Positions 1 to 6,016 of a DNA stretch of 9,156 nt are shown one piece after another (within the stretch, counting starts at the first letter, position 1; the number at the start of each line of letters is the position of its first letter). A model generated the notes under the pieces. The model was not told the DNA's origin. It did no database searches and saw only the letters and a list, made by a program, of their open reading frames with translations. Both the position numbers and the translations under genes were made by a program. This DNA comes from an uncultured Bacteroidales bacterium (GTDB lineage: Bacteria; Bacteroidota; Bacteroidia; Bacteroidales; UBA932), in NCBI GenBank assembly GCA_905235615.1, contig CAJOMB010000104.1, forward strand, positions 1 through 9,156, read 5' to 3'.

Positions 1-303
1 CTTGCCGTTCTCATTCAAGGTATAACCCTTCTCCGCCGCATGGTGCAGGGTGAACATGTTCACGCCGTTATCAATGACGATGCAGGGCAGCGGAATGGCG
101 ATAGGCTTCCCCTTCCACTCCGTGATGTGCCACTCATACTCGTCCCCGACGTGCTCGAAGATGATTTCGCCCACGTCGATGGATTCTTCGCTTTCGCTCA
201 GAATGACAGGGGTGTCCTGAGGCACGGCAATATTGTCATCCTGAGGCACTTGTGCCGAAGGATCCACCAGCAGCAACAACGATATGAGAAGGGCCGGCAT
301 CAT
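1..303 (-). CDS. atpB: ATP synthase Fo subunit a, N-terminal part (cut by window edge)
   Basis: Subunit a of the membrane Fo sector forms the proton (or sodium) half-channels against the c-ring. Only the first 101 codons are present; the frame runs open to base 1. The translation starts MMPALLISLLLLVDPSAQ, a signal-like hydrophobic stretch, then an acidic linker, then GEIIFEHVGDEYEWHI and a segment with IPLPCIVID. This pattern (leader, GE-I-x-H-x-x-D-x-x-EWH, PLP) is that of Bacteroidota subunit a, which carries an N-terminal periplasmic extension before the first channel helices. The membrane helices with the essential arginine lie outside the window. The ATG at 303-301 overlaps the TGA of atpC (ATGA), which suggests translational coupling; a second ATG follows directly and could also be used. 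Identification rests on the short motif region plus operon position. Confidence 0.82.
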   Translation of the reverse strand, partial: MMPALLISLLLLVDPSAQVPQDDNIAVPQDTPVILSESEESIDVGEIIFEHVGDEYEWHITEWKGKPIAIPLPCIVIDNGVNMFTLHHAAEKGYTLNENGK

Positions 304-545
304 ACCTCCACGCAGACTTTAACGACGTTTTCCTTCACCTCCACAAAGCCGTCATGGACGGGAACGAACTTCTCCTGTCCGTCCTCCACATAGCGGATAT
401 TTCCGGGCAGGAGGGCCGTGATGAGGGCCGCGTGGTCCTTGAGGACGGTGAAAGGCCCCTCCACGCCGGGCAGGGTGACCAGCGTGACATCGGCCTGTAC
501 CAAGGTCCCTTCGGGACTGAGGATATGTAATGCAATCGTACTCAT
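300..545 (-). CDS. atpC: ATP synthase F1 subunit epsilon, short form
   Basis: Epsilon is part of the F1 central stalk and links the gamma rotor to the c-ring. The product is 81 residues, beginning MSTIALHILSPEG, with the family motif LPGVEGPFTVLKDHAALITAL at about 25-45 and a GFVEVKENVVKVCVE end. That corresponds to the N-terminal beta-sandwich domain only. The two-helix C-terminal domain, which inhibits ATP hydrolysis in E. coli epsilon (about 138 residues), is absent. Short epsilon subunits occur in Bacteroidota, so this is not read as truncation. The gene follows atpD after 63 bases that contain paired hairpins, and its stop overlaps the atpB start. No Shine-Dalgarno is evident before the ATG; the upstream bases are AT-rich. 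Confidence 0.93.
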   Translation of the reverse strand: MSTIALHILSPEGTLVQADVTLVTLPGVEGPFTVLKDHAALITALLPGNIRYVEDGQEKFVPVHDGFVEVKENVVKVCVEV

Positions 546-557
546 ATTTTATTTCAG

Positions 558-605
558 ATTGCCGATCAGGTCGGCAATGACGTCATGCCCGGCCTGACCG
601 GGCAT
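558..605 (-). repeat. Tandem perfect hairpins with complementary loops between atpD and atpC
   Basis: Two perfect inverted repeats fill the intergenic gap. Arms 585-592 and 598-605 (8 bp) enclose a 5-base loop; arms 558-565 and 571-578 (8 bp) enclose another. On the transcript the loops read TCAGG and CCTGA, exact reverse complements, so a loop-loop contact is possible. The six bases between the hairpins, GACGTC, are themselves palindromic. The whole 48-base block is therefore also an imperfect palindrome, with 19 of 24 positions able to pair counting one G-T. No U-run follows, so a classical terminator is unlikely. It could be a REP-like element or an mRNA element tuning atpD against atpC; this is inference. 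Confidence 0.7.
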
Positions 606-608
606 CTC

Positions 609-2129
609 CTATTTCGCCGCGGCGAGGATGGCTTCACCCTTCTTGATGGCATCCTCGATGGTGCCCACGTTCAGGAAAGCCTGTTCCGGGAGGTAGTCCA
701 CCTCTCCGTCCATAATCATGTTGAAGCCCTTGATGGTGTCTTCAATGCCAACCATTACGCCAGGCACGCCCGTGAACTGTTCGGCCACGAAGAAGGGCTG
801 GGACAGGAAACGCTGCACACGGCGGGCGCGGTTCACCGTAGTCTTATCCTCGTCCGAGAGTTCGTCCATGCCCAGGATGGCGATGATGTCCTGCAGCTCC
901 TGGTTGCGCTGGAGAATCTGCTTCACACGCTGGGCGGTGTCGTAATGGGCCTTGCCCACAATGTTGGGGTCCAGGATGCGGGATGTACTCTCCAACGGGT
1001 CCACGGCCGGGTAGATGCCCAGGGCTGTAATCTTGCGGCTGAGCACCGTGGTGGCATCCAGGTGGGCGAAGGTGGTGGCCGGAGCGGGGTCCGTGAGGTC
1101 ATCGGCCGGCACGTACACCGCCTGCACGGAGGTGATGGAACCGTTCTTGGTGGAGGTGATGCGCTCCTGCATCTTGCCCATTTCCGTGGCGAGGGTGGGC
1201 TGGTAACCCACGGCCGAAGGCATGCGGCCCAAAAGGGCGCTCACCTCGGATCCGGCCTGGGTGAAACGGAAGATGTTGTCGATGAAAAGGAGGATGTCCC
1301 GGGGACCGGCGCCGGAATCTGAATCACGGAAGCTCTCGGCCAGGGTGAGGCCGCTCAGGGCCACGTTGGAACGGGCGCCCGGGGGTTCGTTCATCTGGCC
1401 GAAGACCATGGACACCTGGCTCTTTTCCAGCTCCCTGGCATCTACGAGGGAAAGGTCCCATCGGCCCTCCTCCATGGCCTTCTCAAAGGCGTCTCCGTAG
1501 CGGATGACCTTGGATTCAATCATTTCCCGCAGGAGGTCGTTGCCCTCGCGGGTACGCTCCCCCACGCCGGCAAACACGGAGAAGCCGTTGTGCGCCTTGG
1601 CAATGTTGTTGATGAGCTCCTTGATGAGCACCGTCTTGCCCACGCCGGCGCCGCCGAACAGGCCGATTTTACCGCCCTTCAGATAGGGTTCCAGCAGGTC
1701 GATGACCTTGATGCCCGTGAAGAGCACCTCCTGGGAGGTGGTGAGGTCTTCGAACTTAGGGGCCTCCCGGTGGATGGGCAGGGTTTCATGGCGGTCCAGC
1801 TCGCTCATTCCGTCAATGGCGTCCCCGGTCACGTTCATCACGCGGCCGCGGATCTGCGCACCCACGGGCATGGCGATGGGCCGGAAGGTGTTCTGCACCT
1901 CCAAGCCGCGGCTGAGGCCATCCGTGGAGTCCATGGCAATGCAGCGCACGGTATCTTCACCAATGTGCTGCTGCACCTCCATGACAAGGGTTTTCCCGTC
2001 CGGACGCGTCACCGTAAGGGCGTCTTCAATTCTGGGCAGTTCCAGCTCCGCATTGCGGGCCGATATATTGAAATGCACATCCACCACCGGTCCTACAACC
2101 TGCGCGATGTGCCCGACTGCATGGGGCAT
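609..2129 (-). CDS. atpD: ATP synthase F1 subunit beta (catalytic)
   Basis: Beta carries the catalytic nucleotide sites of F1 on the cytoplasmic face of the inner membrane. The product is 506 residues, normal for this phylum. Visible landmarks: N-terminal beta-barrel start GHIAQVVGPVVDVHF (6-20); Walker A GGAGVGKT (159-166) with K165 and T166; GERTREGND (190-198), whose E191 matches the general-base glutamate; Walker B LLFIDNIFRF ending in the 280s (D284); and the GRMPSAVGYQPTLATEMG block (301-318). All catalytic motifs are intact. The ATG at 2129-2127 is preceded by a promoter-like -7 element only about 25 bases upstream, so atpD appears to be the first gene of the atp operon. It ends in TAG; the same frame then stays open for 19 more codons to a TAA, see findings. 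Confidence 0.98.
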   Translation of the reverse strand: MPHAVGHIAQVVGPVVDVHFNISARNAELELPRIEDALTVTRPDGKTLVMEVQQHIGEDTVRCIAMDSTDGLSRGLEVQNTFRPIAMPVGAQIRGRVMNVTGDAIDGMSELDRHETLPIHREAPKFEDLTTSQEVLFTGIKVIDLLEPYLKGGKIGLFGGAGVGKTVLIKELINNIAKAHNGFSVFAGVGERTREGNDLLREMIESKVIRYGDAFEKAMEEGRWDLSLVDARELEKSQVSMVFGQMNEPPGARSNVALSGLTLAESFRDSDSGAGPRDILLFIDNIFRFTQAGSEVSALLGRMPSAVGYQPTLATEMGKMQERITSTKNGSITSVQAVYVPADDLTDPAPATTFAHLDATTVLSRKITALGIYPAVDPLESTSRILDPNIVGKAHYDTAQRVKQILQRNQELQDIIAILGMDELSDEDKTTVNRARRVQRFLSQPFFVAEQFTGVPGVMVGIEDTIKGFNMIMDGEVDYLPEQAFLNVGTIEDAIKKGEAILAAAK

Positions 2130-2154
2130 AGGCTAATAAAAATTTCAGTATCTA

Positions 2155-2162
2155 CAAAGATA
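2155..2162 (-). promoter_or_regulatory. Putative -7 element of the atp operon promoter
   Basis: On the minus strand this reads TATCTTTG, a full match to the Bacteroidota -7 consensus TAnnTTTG. Transcription would start about 20 bases before the atpD ATG. No convincing TTTG or TTG is found 19-21 bases upstream, so only half of the promoter is supported. Confidence 0.5.
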
Positions 2163-2209
2163 GAAAAATCTTCGCAGATACCGATACTGTTTCGTTTACA
2201 TTTTTTCTC

Positions 2210-2253
2210 AGAGTCTGTTTTGAAATGATTGATATCATTTCAAAACAGACTCT
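2210..2253. repeat. 20-bp perfect inverted repeat between the PCMD gene and atpD
   Basis: Arms 2210-2229 and 2234-2253 are exact reverse complements with a 4-base loop. The right arm reaches the last base of the TGA stop of the PCMD-family gene. Read on the minus strand, the stem is followed by GAGAAAAAATG, so no U-tract follows and it is not a canonical intrinsic terminator. It may still end or protect the upstream transcript. Alternatively, it could be two abutting ends of a mobile element or a MITE-like remnant. Confidence 0.8.
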
Positions 2254-2984
2254 CAGTACACGAATTTGAAGTCGTCCACATACAGGACGGAGGTGGTGGA
2301 GCCGGTGAAATAGTCTCCCCGCGCACTGGAAGAGCAGGCAACGGTGACGTACTTGGGCGTGCGGTTGTTGCGGTATTTGATCTCGATGCGGAACTTCTGG
2401 TAAGCGTCCATCTCCTTGTCAAGCGTCAGGATGCCGAGGCCGATGATGCCGGGGTCCTTCTCCATGTCCAAGAGCTGGGTAGGCGGGCACATGTCGTAGG
2501 GCTGGTCCCAATCGGCCAGGATGACGATGATGGCGGCCTTGTCCGTCTGTCCCTTCAGGTTCTCAAACGGCGGCTGGGCAAAGTCAATGACGCCCGGCTT
2601 GTAGCAGGCATAGCCTTCGAGGGCTTCGGGACGGGCGGTGAAGGGAACGCCCCAGTGGATGTGGGCGGTCATCTTGGAAAAGTCCACCTTGCCGGTGCGG
2701 CCGGAGAAGATGCTGCCGGCGCCCAGTTTCTTGATGGCGCCAAACAGGGCCGAGAGGGGCTTGGTTTCCAGTTTCACGGCCTTCTTTCCGGGGCCGGGAA
2801 CCGCCACGAACTTCTCTTCCGGGCTCACCGTAATCTGGCCCAGTTTCTTGGTGGAGGCGGCGGCGGAGCCCCAGCTTTCCAGCTTGTCGCCGGTCCACTG
2901 GTCAAAACTCATGTTGGGGAGCTGCGGACCGTCCCCGTCCGGGACGAAGGCGCACAGCATCAGGCAAATCAATGTTCCTATCAT
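2253..2984 (-). CDS. PCMD-domain protein (putative carbohydrate metabolism domain), likely exported
   Basis: The product is 243 residues. After a short hydrophobic start (MIGTLICLMLCAF), possibly a signal peptide though it lacks the usual basic residues, it has NMSFDQW (about 24-30). A central G-V-P-F-T-A-R-P-E-A-L-E-G-Y block follows (about 110-125), and it ends with SSSARGDYFTGS and STLYVDDFKF-like VLYVDDFKFVY. These blocks (NxxFxxW; RPxxLxGxYxY; SSxxGDxFxG then LyVDDFxxxY) are hallmarks of the PCMD family, common in Bacteroidales surface and periplasmic proteins; its exact function is not established. The ATG at 2984-2982 is the only usable start, because an in-frame TAA lies three codons upstream. 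The gene begins inside the 3' end of the upstream S51/ATP-grasp gene, an 83-base overlap in another frame that implies co-transcription and probably coupled translation. Family assignment is fairly firm; role and localisation are inferred. Confidence 0.78.
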   Translation of the reverse strand: MIGTLICLMLCAFVPDGDGPQLPNMSFDQWTGDKLESWGSAAASTKKLGQITVSPEEKFVAVPGPGKKAVKLETKPLSALFGAIKKLGAGSIFSGRTGKVDFSKMTAHIHWGVPFTARPEALEGYACYKPGVIDFAQPPFENLKGQTDKAAIIVILADWDQPYDMCPPTQLLDMEKDPGIIGLGILTLDKEMDAYQKFRIEIKYRNNRTPKYVTVACSSSARGDYFTGSTTSVLYVDDFKFVY

Positions 2985-4905
2985 CCAATTCAGTTATAAA
3001 GTCAAAGAAGGTCCGGATGTCTTTTTTCTCCGGGAGGCGGGCCATGTAGCAGAAGTTGCACAGGTCGTCGGAAAGGGCGTCCGGAACGCGGCCGGCGAAG
3101 CAGATGGCGTCCCCGTAACGCTGGCGGATTTCCTCGTCACCGTGCTTGTAACGCTTGCCGTCGCGGCGGCCGGCATAAGCCAGGTAGGCGCTCTCACCCA
3201 AGGGTTTGCGGGCCTCGTTGAAGGCCACCATATCGGCCCATATCTGGAAGACGTCCGTCTGGTGCGCGTAGTTCATCATGTCGGGGGTATAGCCTCCCGG
3301 CGGGCGCATGTTCACTTCCAGGCCAACATAGTCTCCCTTCTTGCCCAAGCCTTCGCGGTCACGGTCCAGCTGGAAGAACTCCAGGTGCACGAAGCGGCTC
3401 TTGATGTTGAAAGCCTTCACCGTGCGGCGGCCTATCTCGGCCAGCTTGGCGGGGACGGTCTTGTTGGTGTAGTAGCAGGTGTCCAGGTTGTCGTGGACAA
3501 TCTCCATGATGGGCGTGGGGAATACGCTGTTGTTCTCGAAGACGGGCTTGCCTTCCGCATTGAATATGGCGTCGTAGCTTACCAGAAGGCCGGTGATGAA
3601 CTCCTCAATCACAAAGTATTGGAAGTTGTCGGAATGGGCGGCGAACCAGGCGTCCAGCTCCTTGGCATTGCCAATCTTGGTAGTGCCGCCGGCGCCCATG
3701 CCGCTGTCCGGCTTGGCAATGACGGGATAGCCGGTCTTCTTCACAAAGGCCTTCACCTTGGCCACCCCCTCAGCCCCTTTGATCTGGCGGGCCGTGGGAA
3801 TGCCGCCCAGGGCATAGTATTTCTTCATCTCGCTCTTGTTGCGGATGGAGGCAATCTGGTCGTTCTTGATACCGGTGGTCACGTTGAAATCTGTCCGCAG
3901 GCGGGCGTCCTGTTCCAGCCAGTACTCGTTGTTGGATTCAATCCAGTCAATCTTGCCCCACTTGTGGGCAAACCAGGCTACGGCCCGGTAAACTTCCTCG
4001 TAATTGCCCAGGTCGTTCACTTTGTAGTAGTCGCTCAGACTCTGCCGGAGCTCCCAGGGCAGGTTCTCGTAGTTGGTGTCCGCAATACCCAGCACGTTGA
4101 CGCCGTTGGCCTTGAGGCCGGCGCAGAAATGCCAGTAGGTCTGCGGAAAATGGGGGGAGATGAATATCAAGTTCATAAAACTGTAGGTTTTGTTTTCTTC
4201 GGAAACCCGGCGCATGGCGCCGCGGCTTATTTCGTAGGCCTCTCCGTAGAGGGTGGGCTTTCCGTTTTCTATCTTGACGTAACCGCCGTCCCGGAAGGTG
4301 TAGAAACGGTGGTTCCAACTGTCCGGGAAGGCGATGTCTTCAAAGAGACGCAGCCCGTCCATCTGGGCATGGCGCACCTGCTCCATGTGCGGAATCAGCT
4401 GGATGTCCGTGAGTCCCAGGCCCCGGAGCCAGCGCCGGTACTGCGGATCCGAGGCCTCGCCGGGCAGTTCCGGATGGGAATACACATGGTCTGCACAATT
4501 CATGCTGCCGGCGCTGCAGCCCATCACCACGCCGGGGAAGTTTTGGATGAGCTCCTTCAGTCTGATTTCCTTCAGAAACTTGTTCTGTGTGGGCACATGG
4601 CCGCCGCAGAGCACAATCCAGTGGGCCCTTTTCACCAACTCCGGGGCCTGCGCGGCATTCCGCCGGTCCAGCATGGTGATTTCCTGCGTCTTGATGCCGG
4701 AAGCGTGGATGCAGTCGCTCATTCCTTTGAGCACAGAGTCCGTGAAGCCCCGGTCATCGGGGGCGGCGCTTACCAGCAGCACCCGGGGCGCCCCGCCACC
4801 GGTGACGGCGGCGAGGGAGGCCTTGACATCGGCCCTGAAGCCGTTGTCTTCCGTGAAACAGGACTCTCCGTAGCGGGTGGGGCTGCCGGTAAGATACACA
4901 ATCAT
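2902..4905 (-). CDS. Fused S51-type peptidase and ATP-grasp ligase
   Basis: One 667-residue frame joins two enzymes. Residues 1 to about 240 resemble peptidase S51 (peptidase E / cyanophycinase, often annotated type 1 glutamine amidotransferase-like). It has GGHVPTQN (101-108), the nucleophile elbow GCSAGS (129-134; S131) and IPHME with H173; E146 or E150 could be the acid. M244 then begins NLIFISPHFP, which looks like the native start of a stand-alone ATP-grasp protein. ATP-grasp features are PVIAKPDSGMGAGG (K398, glycine-rich loop), IEEFI (E434/E435), HLEF (E509) and LEVNMRPPGG (E530, N532), the likely ATP/Mg ligands. Such ligases join a carboxylate to an amine through an acylphosphate; S51 enzymes cut peptide or isopeptide bonds. 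Substrate unknown. It is probably cytoplasmic, as no signal peptide is seen. The last ~27 residues, arginine- and proline-rich, overlap the PCMD gene and look like a non-conserved tail. The start is supported by the S51-like N-terminus and the promoter just upstream. Confidence 0.88.
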   Translation of the reverse strand: MIVYLTGSPTRYGESCFTEDNGFRADVKASLAAVTGGGAPRVLLVSAAPDDRGFTDSVLKGMSDCIHASGIKTQEITMLDRRNAAQAPELVKRAHWIVLCGGHVPTQNKFLKEIRLKELIQNFPGVVMGCSAGSMNCADHVYSHPELPGEASDPQYRRWLRGLGLTDIQLIPHMEQVRHAQMDGLRLFEDIAFPDSWNHRFYTFRDGGYVKIENGKPTLYGEAYEISRGAMRRVSEENKTYSFMNLIFISPHFPQTYWHFCAGLKANGVNVLGIADTNYENLPWELRQSLSDYYKVNDLGNYEEVYRAVAWFAHKWGKIDWIESNNEYWLEQDARLRTDFNVTTGIKNDQIASIRNKSEMKKYYALGGIPTARQIKGAEGVAKVKAFVKKTGYPVIAKPDSGMGAGGTTKIGNAKELDAWFAAHSDNFQYFVIEEFITGLLVSYDAIFNAEGKPVFENNSVFPTPIMEIVHDNLDTCYYTNKTVPAKLAEIGRRTVKAFNIKSRFVHLEFFQLDRDREGLGKKGDYVGLEVNMRPPGGYTPDMMNYAHQTDVFQIWADMVAFNEARKPLGESAYLAYAGRRDGKRYKHGDEEIRQRYGDAICFAGRVPDALSDDLCNFCYMARLPEKKDIRTFFDFITELDDRNIDLPDAVRLRPGRGRSAAPQHEF

Positions 4906-4910
4906 GCCTG

Positions 4911-4918
4911 CAAAGTTA
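4911..4918 (-). promoter_or_regulatory. Putative -7 element for the S51/ATP-grasp gene
   Basis: Minus strand TAACTTTG matches TAnnTTTG exactly and ends only five bases before the ATG at 4905. A start site at the usual distance would give a leaderless or nearly leaderless mRNA. The -33 region at the expected spacing is only T-rich (no TTG), so this rests on the -7 match and on position just after a terminator. Confidence 0.5.
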
Positions 4919-4930
4919 GCGTAAATTCAG

Positions 4931-4972
4931 ACAAATAAAAATTCGGCCATCCTTGGCGGGGTGGCCGATTTT
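4931..4972 (-). terminator. Rho-independent terminator after tsf
   Basis: On the minus strand TCGGCCA (4968-4962) pairs with TGGCCGA (4949-4943) across a 12-base loop. An A-A mismatch and three A-T pairs extend the stem outward. The run ATTTTTATTT follows. It lies just after the tsf stop at 4993 and before the promoter of the next gene, so it closes the ribosomal-protein/EF-Ts operon. Confidence 0.85.
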
Positions 4973-4992
4973 CAGTATTCGCACCGTTTCAT

Positions 4993-5991
4993 TTAGTCGG
5001 CGAGGGAGAAGCGCTTGAAGGCAAGCACCTTGGCGTCCTTGTCCACGGCGGCGAGGGCTTCCTTCACCGTCTTCTTGTCGTCGGACAGCTGGTATTCCTG
5101 CTCCATCAGGGTGTTCTCCTTGAGGAACTTCTGGATACGGCCGTTCACGATACCGGCAATCATCTGCTGCTTGGAGGCAAGGGAGGCAAGCGTCTCGGCA
5201 CCCACCTTGGCGATGATGTCGCGGGCCTGCTGGGCCTGCTCGGCGGTGAGCCAGCCCTTGGCGGTGTTGGACTCGATGTGGTCTTCGCTGTCCACGTGGG
5301 CGGGGTTGATACCGGCCTTCTTGAGGGCGTTGTCAACCGCCTTCTGGACCTGCTCGTCCTTGGTCTTCTGCTCGGCCACGGTCTTTTCGGACTCGATAAC
5401 CTCGGCGGGGACGGAGGCGGCGTCAACGGCCACAGGATTCATGGAAGCCACCTGCATGGCGATGCCGCGGGCAATCTCTGCAGGAACCTGCTTGCTGAAG
5501 GACACGATGGCGCCCAGCTTGCCGTTGAAGTGCACATATTCGCTCACGAAGGGAGCCTCGAGGGCACCGTAGTAAGCGAGAATGTGCTTCTCACCGGTCT
5601 TGCCGGCCTGGTTGGTGATGTCCTCGTCCAGCGTGTAACCGTCTGCACCCTTCACGGCCTTGAGAGCCTCAAGGTCTGCGGGGAACTGAGCGATAGCGGC
5701 ATCTGCGATGGAAGCGGCGAGGCTCTTGAAATCCGGGGTGGCAGCCACGAAGTCGGTTTCGCAGCCCAGGCACACGAGGATGGCCTTTCCGCCGTTTACA
5801 CGGCTGAGAACGGCACCCTGGGTGGTCTCGTTGTCACCACGCTTGGCAAGGGTGGACTTGCCTTTTTCACGAAGAATCTCGACAGCACGCTTGAAATCTC
5901 CGGCGGCCTCTTCGAGGGCCTTCTTGCAATCCATCATACCAGCGCTGGTCATGTCACGCAGCTTCTTGATATCTGCTAATGCGATAGCCAT
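4993..5991 (-). CDS. tsf: Translation elongation factor Ts
   Basis: EF-Ts is the cytoplasmic guanine-nucleotide exchange factor that recycles EF-Tu. The product is 332 residues, longer than the 283 of E. coli and in the range seen in Bacteroidota. The N-terminal UBA-like module is clear (ALADIKKLRDMTSAGMMDCK, about 4-23, then KALEEAAGDFKRAVEILREKG). The EF-Tu-contacting TDFV motif is at 79-82 within CLGCETDFVA. The C-terminal half holds a charged, partly helical segment (about 205-290) and ends KVLAFKRFSLAD. The gene follows rpsB after 25 bases, the near-universal rpsB-tsf pairing, and is the last gene of its operon given the terminator downstream. The start ATG gives the conserved N-terminus MA-x-x-x-A-DIKKLR. 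Confidence 0.97.
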   Translation of the reverse strand: MAIALADIKKLRDMTSAGMMDCKKALEEAAGDFKRAVEILREKGKSTLAKRGDNETTQGAVLSRVNGGKAILVCLGCETDFVAATPDFKSLAASIADAAIAQFPADLEALKAVKGADGYTLDEDITNQAGKTGEKHILAYYGALEAPFVSEYVHFNGKLGAIVSFSKQVPAEIARGIAMQVASMNPVAVDAASVPAEVIESEKTVAEQKTKDEQVQKAVDNALKKAGINPAHVDSEDHIESNTAKGWLTAEQAQQARDIIAKVGAETLASLASKQQMIAGIVNGRIQKFLKENTLMEQEYQLSDDKKTVKEALAAVDKDAKVLAFKRFSLAD

Positions 5992-6016
5992 AGTTCTGTT
6001 TGCTTTTAACGGTTAA

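Noticed and set aside
585..1322. A 245-codon open frame on the plus strand opposite atpD
   Set aside because: It is a shadow of the highly conserved beta-subunit gene and is rich in Gly, His and Val with no family resemblance.
2229..2999. A 256-codon plus-strand frame starting inside the inverted repeat
   Set aside because: It is antisense to the PCMD gene, whose family motifs read well; the frame has no motif of its own.
2638..4938. A 766-codon open frame on the plus strand
   Set aside because: It lies antisense to the S51/ATP-grasp gene, whose motifs are clear, and its translation shows no recognisable domain. Such frames arise by chance in GC-rich coding DNA.
5278..5979. A 233-codon open frame on the plus strand opposite tsf
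   Set aside because: The translation is low-complexity (Gly, Leu, Val, His) and mirrors the codon bias of tsf; no promoter or start region supports it.
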